Source of the DNA: Typhlomys cinereus
Lineage: Eukaryota > Chordata > Mammalia > Rodentia > Platacanthomyidae
NCBI GenBank assembly: GCA_023101885.1
Contig: JALPQD010000402.1
Coordinates: forward strand, 1,509,419-1,573,418
Length of the DNA: 64,000 bases
Reading direction: 5' to 3'
The notes under the pieces are model-generated. The model was not told the DNA's origin. It saw nothing but the letters and a program-made list of their open reading frames with translations, and did no database searches. Below are positions 1-11,116 of this stretch, piece after piece; within the stretch, counting starts at the first letter, position 1, and each line of letters starts with the position of its first letter. Position numbers and translations under genes: made by a program.

Positions 1-790
1 CATATATCCAACAATAAATAACTATTTAAATACTGGACTAACTATTGGCAGATGTCATCTGCTGATGTCAGAGGAATGACAGACATGAGCCACACAAATT
101 CATTTCAGCAATCAGTTGGCTTATTGAAAACATCAACCTGTGTATCTTCCATTCACAGAGGTAACAGAAATATTCACCTGAACAGAAGAAAGAGCACAAG
201 AAGAAAATCAGCCTTTGTTTCTTGACAACCACCAGATAGAAAATCATTTACTGAACTAAATTTTCTTCTTTCTTCTTTTTCAGTATTACTTCAAGCTGTA
301 CTTCCTCTAGTTTGAAAATATTCTTCCTGATAGATGACACATCATTCAGCACAGGTGCATGTTGCCTGCATGTTCCCACACAACTGACCTATGTTTTTCC
401 TTGATTCTTTCTCATCTCAGTGGTCCTTGCTCTGTAAGCCATCATTACCTATCGCCTGTGTCAAACATGGAAGATATATTTGTAACACCATAACAGGTTT
501 CATGCATTCTCCTATTTTGTTCTGTGTGAATGTTCTCTAGAACTCAAAATATTGTTTCCTTGATTGAGAGGAGGACGCAAGATGTAAAACCCCCATTTTG
601 TCACTAAAAATCACTGGGTGATTTGCTTTGTGTTGTTGTACAAGTATCTTGGCCCTTATTGGTTTTGTTAGCTGATGAGTGGATACACAGACCTCTGACT
701 TCAGTTCATTTTAAATAGCTTTGGGCTTAATTTTTGTTTTTGTTGTTTCCATTAATCCAAAGCATTATATTAATAAGTGTTATGATACAA
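1..790. other. Segmental duplicon copy A (intergenic)
   Basis: No gene is seen. This stretch matches 15511-15731 joined to 22312-22830 base by base with moderate divergence. Shared landmarks are the GACAGACATGAGC stretch near 80 (GGCAGACATGAGC at 15537), the CATGGAAGATATAT stretch near 468, and the GTTCTCTAGAACTC stretch near 530. It lies where the DNA downstream of a preceding receptor gene would be expected, so another family member probably sits to the left of the window (inference). The alignment fades near 790. Confidence 0.7.
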
Positions 791-1477
791 ACCTATACAA
801 GAATATAGATGTTCATTATTTTGTAAATTAGGCATACTACTAAATTGAATTGTGAATTAATTGAAGCTGTAAGAAGCATCTCACTTGCAGGGGAAAGTCA
901 TCATACTGACCAGAAATCTGGAAGGACAAAGATTTGCCCATGTGACTTATCCATGCTCTGAGAGAGCCTGGCAGCTCAGGAAGGCTGATGGTGACAGAGT
1001 TAGCAGTGGTCAATGCCTGCAGTCACACCACTTGTGAGGCTGGGCAAAAGCAGCTCCTTGACTTCAAGAATAGCCTTGGCTCCATGAGAGTGCTGTCATA
1101 AAACAATCATGTCAATGCTTTTATATTACAGCAAGTGACTAGACCCGATTCTTCTTTATTGTTCAATAGTATTCTATCACATGGGTAGATCTTTGTGCAT
1201 CAACAAAAGGGACAATTGTATAGCTGGTCGCCATGAATGAAGTCCACTCAGATGAGATCATCACAACCGAAAATGCCACAGAAGTGACAGGTAAATCTAA
1301 AAGGTCCCCCATGGCCTCACATGCCGAATGCTGGCACTACTCTGATAGGTGAGAGAGACTTTAGGAGATGTGGCCTAGCTGAGGAAATAGCTCTGTCAGG
1401 TGTTATACATGGTCCTTGTCTCCTTTCCTGTTCTCTGCTGCCTAGTGAGCTTCATTCATCAAGAACCCCTACTGCTT
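791..1477. other. Intergenic, no gene recognised
   Basis: Mixed single-copy-looking sequence with no convincing ORF, splice-paired exon or known repeat. Its right edge (1461-1477) is the left target-site duplication of the L1 that follows. Confidence 0.5.
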
Positions 1478-2360
1478 ACTTGCAAGTAAGTAATGTGACA
1501 CCTGGTTAAGTTCACAGACATTCGTTCATGATCATTTACAACTAAGGGGGTATGATCTCACCAGAAGGGGAGGGCATATAGTCTGGCAGATAAAAAGTAA
1601 CCATTTTGCAAATGGGTGACTGACCCCTCCCTCACTGAGGTTTCCAACTTTTATTACATCTACCCTTGAATGTGCTCTTATAATAAGACTCCAGTTTAAC
1701 AGCTTTTTGTCTCTGGCCAGGAGTGACATACAGTGCCCAGCAGGATGGAGTGAAGGGCATTGCAGGAGCAGCAAAACTGCAAAAGAAAATCAACAAACCA
1801 CAATCCAGAACTTCAGAGACTCTATATCAACCACCTAGAACTAGGCCAGACTAATCTCTCCCCATCCTGAAGCTCAGGGACATTTGCGGAAGAGGGGGCA
1901 GTAAGATTGTAAGAGCAAAAGGATGGGAGGAGCAATGATTTGCAAGATACTCCACACAAGTTAGGGCCGAAGCAATCATAATTGGACTTTGCATGCCCTG
2001 CACAATGTCCAACACACTATTGACCTCACAAAGTCTAGCATTTGCTAAAGGTACCAAGATCCTTGGAGGCAAGGGATTGGCAGCCACAGTAGTGTTCCTA
2101 TGCTTAAGGGGAACACGGGAAAGGGTTCAGGGAAAGGCCACTGGGTCCTTGTATGTCATCGGAGAGGAGGGCCCAGAGGAGAGTCAGGCATGCACAAGAA
2201 CGGACTCTCTGGGAATTGGGGCGGGAGGCACTGGGGGATGGGGAGGGAGGGGTGAGGGGAGGGGGAGCAGGGGGTTCGGGGGAGGAGGAGGGAGGGAGGG
2301 AACCGGTGTACCTATTAAGTTTGTATGGGCGGAAATAATAATAAAAAATGTTAAAAAAAA
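1478..2360 (+). mobile_element. L1 3' UTR, 5'-truncated insertion
   Basis: Young-family L1 3' UTR with the typical order: 'GCAAGTAAGTAATG' start, 'CAGGAGCAGCAAAACTGC' block, G-rich polypurine tract at about 2218-2302, then 'TTAAGTTTGTATG' and an A-rich tail. It is flanked by a target-site duplication AAGAACCCC(T)ACTGCTT at 1461-1477 and 2361-2376. No ORF2 remains. The glycine-rich and proline-rich ORFs here are by-products of the polypurine tract. Confidence 0.9.
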
Positions 2361-2597
2361 AAGAACCCCACTGCTTCTGCTGCTGCTGCAGCTGAGCATG
2401 TGACATCAGAGGGCTGAATGCAAGTGCATGCATAGAGGATACAGTTATCTGAGCTGAGATTTTTTTTCAGGGCTGACTCTACCAGGAGGGGGCAGCACCT
2501 GCTCCTCTGGGACTGATGCCTGTGGGGAGGGTGTTGTGACTGAGTTCAGAGCACTGAGTACGAACCTGATGGCTTCATAGTGAATATATATACATAA

Positions 2598-2613
2598 CCG
2601 CGCGCGCGCGTGC

Positions 2614-2647
<34 letters not shown>
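2598..2647. repeat. (CG)n(TG)n microsatellite
   Basis: Alternating purine-pyrimidine tract, CG repeats running into GT repeats over about 50 bp. This composition can adopt left-handed DNA (established for such tracts). Confidence 0.95.
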
Positions 2648-2648
<1 letters not shown>

Positions 2649-2669
2649 CAATAAAAACTATTGTAAAGC

Positions 2670-3042
2670 ATCAGATATACTATAGTTAATAGATTAATGA
2701 TAGATAGTACATAGATACATAAATAGATGATCCATAGCTGATAGATGAATAAATAGATTGACATAGATATACAGATTATAGACATATATGGTAGATACAT
2801 AATGTTTAGATAATAAATATATAAACAGAAATATATTCTACAGATAGACAATAGAAGGATTGATAATAATACACAATAGACAGATGATACATGGATTAAA
2901 TATAAATGAGTAGATTATAGATAGATAGGTACATGAATAAAAGATGATAGAAATATAGATAGATGATAGATAGATGATAGATAGATAGATAGATGATAGA
3001 TAGATAGATAGATAGATGATAGATAGATAAGAGAGAGAGAGA
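2670..3042. repeat. GATA-type tetranucleotide repeat region
   Basis: Degenerate TAGA/GATA units become nearly pure from about 2950 to 3030 and end in a short (GA)n run. A second tract of the same unit lies at 3945. Confidence 0.95.
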
Positions 3043-3944
3043 AACAGATGAAAGCTAGTTTACTTTTTTTCCTGGAGTGATTCTCTCCTGGTCATTATTT
3101 CCTCTAAAAGCTCTCCAAGTTTCCTACGTCTAGGCATGCTGATACATGAAGCTTTCCTGGGAAATATGAATACACCAAGACGGATATACGGAAAAAAATT
3201 GACTAACACAGGTGGGAAAATCTACCATTTTCCCAGGGAGAATGGGAAAAAATCCAATTCCCAGTCCTGGGAGACTTGATTTATAATGAGGGGGCTGAAA
3301 AACTGTATGCAAATCCAGGCGTGGAACTTTTGAATGATGTCATAGTTAGGAACAGGGTGTCAATTCAAAGGGTGAGAGGTTTGAGCTCTGGGCACATTTG
3401 TAGAGAATTAGCAGTTGAGTTAAGCCCAGAGCAAACCACAGGAGACTGTCTAGTTGATGGGGCAGGCCCAGCCCATGATGGGTGGGACTACTCTCTGGGT
3501 GGGTAAATAAGATTCTGGGAGCTGGATGAGAAAGCATCCTTCTGTACACTAGGCCAGACATAATGGTCTGCAAGTAAGAATCATCCCACTCTAAGCTATT
3601 ATGTGGATATAGTGTGGCTAGTTCCCTGGACCCTTGGTGTTGGTATGGGCTCTCCTACCAAGCTAGACTAGGAACTATACCAAGAACTCTAAGCCATAAT
3701 AAAGCCTCCTTATTCCCCTTTAAGCTGTTTTGTCATGATTTTATTGGCAACAATGCAGGTGAGCTGCAACAATTGGCTGGAAGGAGAGGTAGGAATATTG
3801 GAAAACTTTCCTAGCTTCTGGCAAATGCTTGGAAGGTCAGCCTGAGAGTCAGAGTATCAAATCCTTCTAGATATTCATCATGGGCAAGAAAGACACAGTC
3901 TAATATGTGAGACAATTCCATTATACAGAAGTCCTATGTAGATG
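3043..3944. other. Intergenic with LTR-like repeat piece
   Basis: No gene is seen. At about 3600-3780 a repeat ends in AATAAA (3700-3705) followed by CCTCCTTATTCCCC. It resembles sequences at about 38685-38760 and 43850-43935, which share 'GTTGGTATG.ATTCTCCTGC'-like text before an AATAAA or similar. Probably an old LTR-type element; the family is not identified. Confidence 0.4.
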
Positions 3945-3957
3945 TTAGATAGATAGG

Positions 3958-4010
<53 letters not shown>

Positions 4011-4016
4011 TTATGA
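3945..4016. repeat. (TAGA)n microsatellite
   Basis: Near-perfect TAGA repeat of about 16 units, followed to about 4140 by degenerate relatives. Confidence 0.95.
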
Positions 4017-5238
4017 TACACAGGTGATAGATGCATAGATAATTGAGTGATTGATAGATAAATAGTAAGTAGATAGATAGACTGATGATAGATAATTATA
4101 AGCAGATAGATGATAAATGGATAATATACAAAAGATATAGGATAGATCTGTGCAGAGAGGTTATAGATACAGAAGACAGATATCTGTCTTGCCTTCATTG
4201 CCATGATAGGTTCTTCCTTCAAAATATTAGCATAAATCATAATTCCTGCCATAAATTCTTTATTAGATGTGTGTTCACATGAAGAAGAAGTGTAACTAAG
4301 ACTGCCTCCATCAGAAATGTGTTCAAGGTGGTAACCTTCAGTCCTAATTACTGTAAACACGTCATTCATGAAGGAAGACGAAAAACACAGAACACTTCTC
4401 ATCATAACATAAAAGTAAAAGATCAGCATTGAAAAGGGCTAGAGGTTTCTCAGGTTTCATAATCTAAAAGAGGCTTTTGCAACAACCAGCATACAAATCT
4501 ATCAACTGACTAAATGTAGATGGAACTTATGATAGAAGGGTTTATTCAACAATAAATGCTGTTGTTGAAATAGAAGTTCAACAATACCACATAAAGTCTT
4601 GAACTGTGATACATCTGAGTTAACTACTATCCCATCAGTCTGAGGAGGTCGTTATTAATGATAACAAACTGTTTATGAACCAGATGTTTATGTACACCCA
4701 CCAGCAAAGTTCCTAAATATGAAAGTCAAACACTAATATTTACTCAGAGAGAGGAAACAATACAATAATAGTAAATTCCTGTATCCATGTTAATACTATC
4801 CACAATATCCAGATAGAAACTCAGCAATGGGAGAGGAAATATTAATTCACTGTAGACCAAGTGGACAGACAAGTGTGAAGAAGTCCAGTGGTCCTTTGGC
4901 TTCAGCCTGTTCTCTGATGCAGATCCTTCTGCATATGGAGAAACTTCACTTTTCATGTCCTGTCTCCTCATGGCTGAGGACCTGCACAGTGCAGACCCTA
5001 CAATGTAGACCATCTAAATGCTCAGACATGAACAACATCATCCACCCTTGTGAGACTCTCCTGTCCTAAATCCACGTTGCACATTGATCTGAATGTTAAG
5101 CAAGGGCGAGCCTCCCCTACACCCATCAGCACTGTGAGGCCTGAAGCAAAATACAGACACAAAACAGGCAGCTGAGGCTCAGAGGAGATGCTCATGCTGG
5201 GGCCAGCACAGGCAGTGAGAGGAGCAGACAGGCAATAG
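4017..5238. other. Intergenic, no gene recognised
   Basis: No convincing exon. The part near 5195-5238 (GCACAGGCAGTGAGAGGAGC) matches 50815-50845, and so marks the start of the duplicated upstream region shared by the receptor gene and the pseudogene. Confidence 0.4.
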
Positions 5239-5253
5239 AAAACAGTCCCTCCC

Positions 5254-6008
5254 TTGAATGGAATGCCTTGTCCAATGGTGACCCTTGCATCTTTAAGTTC
5301 TTACAATCATTCCAGTCCCTTCTTTTTGAGTTTCTCTAAGCCTTAGGATGGGAAGAGATTAGGTTATCCTGATTCTGAGTAAATATCGCCAGGTCACCAG
5401 CACTCTGCATTGTGACTGGACATTGTCTACTTCACTGCTCTTCTACTGGCCTAGGCTGGATCTGTCAAGATATTGAGATCCTCTACCTGTTGTAGAAGAA
5501 AACGTCTAGGCTGAGTGTTACATGTTCATCAAATCTATGGGTATAATAGTAGTTATTTATAGAGCAGTTTGGTGTACTGTCTTCCAATCTGTAGGTTCAT
5601 AGGCTGTTTTTTCCCTATTGATCTATTTCCTTCCCTTCTTAAGGTTTTTGTTCATTTAACAATAACAGGAATGTGCTCCATTCAGACAAGAGGGTCTTGA
5701 GTCCAGTCAGAAAGCTGTTGGTTTTCTTCTTGATATTCATGCCATTTTACACTGGTGACTACCTGCTACCATGGTGATTTTTATTGCAACTTGCAGATCT
5801 CAAAGGGAAATGCCCCTATCAGTGGAGTGGCCAGAGGAAGGGCACTGTGGTTTGCCAGAGAGGCCTGAATCCCTGAAAAAGTAGACAAGCCAGAGGAACC
5901 CTAGGGCCCATAAAAGTAGACAGGCAGCAGGGTGGAAAGGAGGGGTAGAGAGAAAAACAGGGATAACTACTCAATATTTAAAACTAGGAAAAAATAAATT
6001 AATTTTAA
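5254..6008 (+). mobile_element. Poly(A)-ended retroelement, probably old L1 3' end
   Basis: The segment is bounded by a perfect 15-bp direct repeat AAAACAGTCCCTCCC at 5239-5253 and 6009-6023, and ends in the A-rich AATAAATTAATTTTAAAA. The paralogous DNA near 50845 lacks it, so it is a lineage-specific insertion in this copy. Its text resembles the old L1-like piece near 12090-12180. Class assigned by inference. Confidence 0.75.
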
Positions 6009-6023
6009 AAAACAGTCCCTCCC

Positions 6024-6671
6024 CCACTGGAGAATCCTGACCAAGGACACAGGGGTTCTGAGGACACCAGAGTGACTGAGGTTGTTCCTGCAAAGATAGG
6101 GGTAACCTGTGCTGGTCAGTAAAGGAACTGTCTGTAGTGGACTGTTCGGCACAGGAAACCATACCATGGCCATGAGAACAGGCTGGTGCTCAGAGCTCCT
6201 CTGCGTGCTCTGTCCTCCCTGGGGCATCATCTGCCTATTCTCCAGGTGCAACAGGAACCACAAAAACCCTAACTCGTGGACTAATGCTGTCCAGCTGAGC
6301 TATTTCGGCCACCTCCTTCTGAACTCTTAACAGCTGTGATTGCCCATAGGCCACCTGTACAGTATACCCATTAATGGACTTCTTCCTGGGGCTCAGTAGA
6401 CTATGCCCCTCCCTCAGGATCTATAGACAGTTGAAGGTTGCTAGGGAAATTTTTTATTCTTCGGTGGTGTGGCTGGCAATAAGCTGCCCACACCTCTGTG
6501 AGTAATCCTAGTACAACTCATTGGGCCAGGGAGAGGGCATGGCAGAGAAGGACCTGATTATAAACCCAGTGACCTGTCTTAGATCCCTTCAACTTCAATG
6601 ATGGAAGCAGAGAACTGGCTTCTGAAAGTTGTTCTCTGCCTCTACCTATACACTATGGTATGATTGCATAT

Positions 6672-6715
<44 letters not shown>

Positions 6716-7092
6716 GCGTTTATCTTTCCCTTTATCCCTTCAACTCCTCCATCTCTAATAAATTTGTAGGAACAAAAACTCAGTGGCTCACCAAAATAAA
6801 CTTGTATGGAATCATTTTTTGCATTTGACATTTGTGTCCTGTCTCATATGAGCGAATTTATTCATGTCTCTTGAGGAAAGTTCACACAGTGTTTGCAAAA
6901 CATCCCAAGACTACAGAAATCACTGTCCATGGTGAAGAACAGCAGCACTGTGAGGATTATGTGGTTGAATGAAAGAGTAAAGGAGCCCAGTTGGGTAGAA
7001 AAGTCCAACCTGACCCCCTCCTTACCTGCAAGGTAGAATCTCAGAAAGACACCAGGTCTATTTGGCCCTGCATGACATAAGAACAGCACAGG
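6024..7092. other. Duplicated upstream region of the receptor gene
   Basis: Matches the upstream DNA of the pseudogene in several blocks: 6024-6060 with 50865-50895, 6337-6425 with about 51190-51300, and 6862-7020 with 52440-52570. It contains a B3-like SINE fragment (about 6605-6670) and a (CT)n tract at 6676-6712. No coding exon is recognised. Confidence 0.6.
6676..6712. repeat. (CT)n microsatellite
   Basis: CT repeat of about 18 units. Confidence 0.95.
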
Positions 7093-7458
7093 AAGACATG
7101 AAAGGGTTTCAGGGAGATACTACTTGTGTAAGAAGAAGCTGTAGCCAGGTTGGTCCTGTAATAAATAGAGCAGGAAGGAGGCTGAAGGAGGAGGATCAGT
7201 TCAAGGGGTTTGTGAGTTCTAGTAGCAAAACACGCAGAGAGCTACAAACTCTGTAGCCCACTCAGTCACAGCATGGATGGAACAAGAACCAGTCAGTCTC
7301 TTGGACAGAGAAATTCCCCTTCCTGTGGGGCAGCTAAAGTGACAGTCTTGTGACAGGAAGAAACACCCAGCCTCCAAAGGCCACACCCTGTGTCTGCCCA
7401 TTTGCAAAGACACCCTCCTCAGCCATCAGCAAGGTGACAGCCCTACGGAGGAGATGCC
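7093..7458 (+). promoter_or_regulatory. Putative proximal promoter and 5' UTR of the receptor gene
   Basis: Immediate upstream DNA conserved with the corresponding stretch before the pseudogene (about 52690-52927), including the CCTCCAAAGGCCACACCCT block near 7371. It has no TATA box. An ETS-type core (ACAGGAAG on the minus strand, near 7320-7327) is the kind of site PU.1-family factors use in myeloid promoters (established). That it works here is inference. Confidence 0.35.
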
Positions 7459-10400
7459 ATGACCCTCACCCTCACGATTCTGCTCTGCCTTGGTAAGATT
7501 TGAATATGGAGAAGAAGCATCTCTGTGTGGAGGGACTTCACCCCATAGCCAGGCTGGGGCCCATCATGACAGCTCAGGAATTGGGAAGGGGAGGACCTAC
7601 TCAAGCTTCAGAACAAACCTCACACAGAAAACTCTCTTCTAGGGCTGACTCTAGGCCTCTGCACTTCCATGCTGGCAGGTCAGTGTGTCTACTGTTCTAG
7701 GTTAGTCCTCCTCACTAGAGACAAAGGCAATGGGGTAGAGAATGTTTGTGTGGGCTGAGGCTGGGAATGCTTGGTGGGCCTGGGCTGAGAGTTGGACCTG
7801 AGGGAGATATCCTGATCTACCATCTTATTTCCTTGCAGGGGACATCCCTAAGCCAATACTCAAAGCTGAGCCAGGATCTCTGGTCACTAAAGGGACACGA
7901 GTGACCATCTCATGTGAGGGGACTTCAGGGGCCAAGGAGTTCCGTCTCTTTAAAAAAGAAAGCCACAATCCCTGGCGCACAAAAACTCTAATGGAGCCAG
8001 GAAACAAGGCTGAGTTCTCCATCCCATATATTGAATGGCATCATGCTGGGCAATACAGCTGTCGCTATCACAAACCTCCTAATTGGTCAGATGTCAGCGA
8101 CACTCTGGAACTAGTGGTGACAGGTGACAGCACATACAGGGTTCCTGCCTCAGGCTCTGCCCTCAGGAAAGGGGTCTGTTCATAGTGTTTTCCTCCTCTC
8201 ACACTGGAGACACTGGGAGATGTGAGCCAAACTAACAGGCTTCCTCCTCTTGTTCTAGGTCTCTACAATAAACCCAGGCTGTCAGCCCTACTTAGCCCTG
8301 TGGTGACCTCAGATCATGTGATCCTCAAGTGTCTCTGCCAAGAGAGGTGTGACAGGCTGATCCTGACTGAAGAAGATCAGAAGTTCTCCAGGACACTAGA
8401 ATCACAGTGCACATACACAGAGCAGTGTCAGGCCCTGTTCTCAGTGGGTCCCATGTCCCCCAGTCAGAGGTGGACATTCAGATGCTACGGATACTTCCTG
8501 AGCAACCCCCAGGCATGGTCACAGCCCAGTGACCCCCTAGATCTCATCTTCTCAGGTGAGGCAGCCACAGATTTTCCCAGGAATGAAGCTGGACCCGAGA
8601 CAGGTCTCAAGAAAACCCTGGAGTGTGATGGGAGGGGGGCACCTGAGAGTATTGACACAGAGTATTGAAGACAGTAGGACCTGAGACAGGAACCAAGATG
8701 GACAGCAAGGCAGAAACTAGTGGGTCCAAGGAAGAGAGAGGTCTTCACATGGCTACATTGGTTCTTGGGCTGTTCATGGAGTAGCTAAAGAGTTATGTCA
8801 AGTGTGAACGTCAGGGAAACTCTCTAAACAGACCCACCATTTTCTCTCTTGCTTCCTTGCAGGGGCGCTCCAGAAACCCTCCATCTGGGCTGAGCCAGGC
8901 TCTTTGATCATCTCGGGGAGTCCTGTGACCATCTGGTGTCAGGGGACCCTGGAGACTCAACTCTATGTTCTTCATAAAGAGAGAAGTCCAATGCCCTTGG
9001 CCAGACAGATACCAATGGATCCTAAAATTAAGGCCAAATTCTCCATCCCATCCACAACAGAGCACCATGCAGGGAAATATCGCTGTTACAGTTACAGCCC
9101 TGCTGGCTGGTCAGAGCACAGTGATCTCCTAGAGCTCACGGTGACAGGTGAAAGCACACTCAGGGGTCCTAGAGACAGGTGCTGCCCTCAGGAAGAAAGG
9201 TCTGGTCTCCAGTGAGCCTGGTTCACATCCCATCCTTGGGGACAGTGTGTGCTGTGTAAACCCAATTAACAACCTGCCTCTTTCTCTCTTAGGATTCTAT
9301 AGCAAACCAGAACTCTCAGCCCTGCCCGGATCTGAAGTGACCTTAGGAGGAACCATGACCTTCCATTGTGTCTCACAGAGGGAATATGACAGGTTCATTC
9401 TGATAAAGGATGCTCAGAAGTTCAGCTGCACGGATGCACAGTATATTTACTCCACTGGGCAGTTCCAGGCCCTGTTTCTTGTGAATGCTGTGACACCAAG
9501 CCACAGAGGGACATTCAGATGTTATGGCTACTACAGGATAAACCCACAGATGTGGTCAGAGTCCAGTGATGGCCTGGAAATACACATCTCAGGTGAGGCA
9601 GCCCAATCGTATACTGATGATTTTTGAGACCCTCAGTGATTTGTTATGAGTCTTCTTTTCCAGAGGAGGACCAGGTGGGTGGGTGGATGACTGGAGCTCG
9701 TGATTCCTGAGCCATGGTCCCAGAAAAATGAGACAGTGACAGGAATATCTCAGGATAGTCGGAAGCAGGCATTTGGCAGGAATCAGGTCTTCAGTACACA
9801 GACCATTTTCCTAACAAGTCTGACTAGGAAGCCCTTCCCACTGACCCCACAAGGTCCTGTGTTGGCCTTTGGAGACAAACTAACTCTCCTGTTAATCATA
9901 TATCAGCTATGATAGATCTGTTCTCTCCAGGGAGATAATTTTAGTCCCTGTCTGTGATCTCTAATACAAGCTTTACTCTGGACTCCATGAGTGGCTCCTA
10001 CCCTGGCCAGTACAGATGCTACATTGCACACAGCCTCTGCTCCATGCAGTTAGTAACTAGGGACACATGGATATACTGATGGAGGAGACACAGTGCCTTC
10101 TGACAGAGACATAGCCTCTGAAGACCCCCTAATGAGAGAACTTTGGAGGGCTCCATATGCCTTTGTGTGTTACTTTGTAGGTGTTTCAACTGTGTGATGA
10201 TTAGTTGGTGGCATGCTGAACTAACTGTGGAACACCAAGGAACTAGCTGTGGATGTCAGGGGAGATAGTCCCACACCATCACTGCTTCATGCTCTGATGT
10301 TGAGGAGTTGACAAACAGCAGCACTGTTAGGTCTTGGTCACCAGTGTGTGAATCTCTGGCAACTCATATAAAGGGAAAATAGCTTCCATCATGCTCTATA

Positions 10401-11116
10401 TCAGACTGAGATATCTCAGACTAAGAGCAGAGAGGGATCCATTAGTTCTGAACTACAAGACCATTTCTCACCCTGATCTCTCTCAACAGTTAGGTAACAT
10501 TTGTTCAGATCCAAGTGCTCCCAGTTCATTGTGACCCAATAATTCAATAAGCAGAGCAGAGGAACCCTGCAACAACAGGAAAGGGTCCATCCTAACATTC
10601 ATGAGGGTACATGATGAGAAGAGGGACACTTACAGAAAATCAGAAGCACAGGCACTGATAGCATAGAGTTAAGAGAAAGTTCATGTCTCTTGAGCATATC
10701 ACACGCCAGCTTCTCTGCTTTGGTCACAGGAGCTGCTGAGAACATCAGTCCATCACCAAACATGTCGGAGCCCAGTACAGGTAAGGAGAATTATGACCTA
10801 TGAGGCTGGACAAAGAGAGTTGAGTCCTGTCCTGGGGAGGCAGATGTCATGGGTGGAAATCCTTTCACCTCAGAGTGATGTTAATGTACCCTGACTTCTA
10901 TAACCACTTTCTCCACAATCCTCAGCCTCCAAAGTCCAGGATCACACAATGAAGAATCGCATGCGTATGGGTGTGGCTGGCTTCATCCTTGTGGTCCTCG
11001 GAATTCTGTTGTTTGAAGCTTGGCATAGCCAGAAAAGAGTCATCATCCATTCAAGTAATGAAGAGCAGAAATCAAAATATACATTTCATGCGGCAGAGTC
11101 TGGGAAGCAACTCTGA
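7459..11116 (+). CDS. Activating LILRA/PIR-A-like receptor, four Ig domains, 492 aa
   Basis: Eight exons, all with AG/GT borders and phase-1 introns: 7459-7492, 7643-7678, 7839-8123, 8259-8555, 8863-9147, 9293-9592, 10730-10780, 10926-11116. They join to 1479 nt. The start [12 protein letters not shown] is the usual two-exon LILR leader. C2-type Ig domains span about residues 24-118, 119-217, 218-312 and 313-412, with disulfide cysteines C49-C98, C143-C194, C243-C292 and C338-C389 and WS-type motifs (WSDVS, WSQPS, WSEHS, WSESS). A 17-residue stem carries two N-glycosylation sequons (N417, N423); N105 is a third. R443 borders the transmembrane segment (about 444-460); in this family the arginine pairs with FcRgamma. 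The tail is about 30 residues and has no ITIM. The family acts at the surface of myeloid and lymphoid cells and often binds MHC class I. Exact orthology is unknown; rodent PIR-A usually has six Ig domains. Confidence 0.9.
9822..10060 (+). pseudogene. Decayed extra Ig-domain exon inside intron 6
   Basis: Between the D4 exon and the stem exon there is clear residue of another LILR/PIR Ig domain. A first half around 9826-9897 reads [19 protein letters not shown], the typical A-B strand region. After a disrupted middle, a second half around 9970-10056 reads [20 protein letters not shown], the F-strand region with its cysteine. There is no usable acceptor or donor and the frame is broken, so it should be spliced out. 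It suggests the ancestral gene had at least five Ig domains, as six-domain PIR genes do. Confidence 0.75.

Noticed and set aside
2104..2433. Long glycine-rich and proline-rich ORFs on both strands at several places (also near 15758-16093, 31241-31922, 48768-49300 and 61811-62204)
   Set aside because: All fall in the L1 3' UTR polypurine tract and recur wherever that repeat occurs; low-complexity translation, not genes.
3945..4016. Regular short repeats resembling a CRISPR array
   Set aside because: Perfect TAGA microsatellite with no spacers, in a mammalian sequence.
4744..5069. Overlapping ORFs on both strands near 4.8-5.0 kb as a leader exon
   Set aside because: No splice pairing and no similarity to the leader exons of the receptor family.
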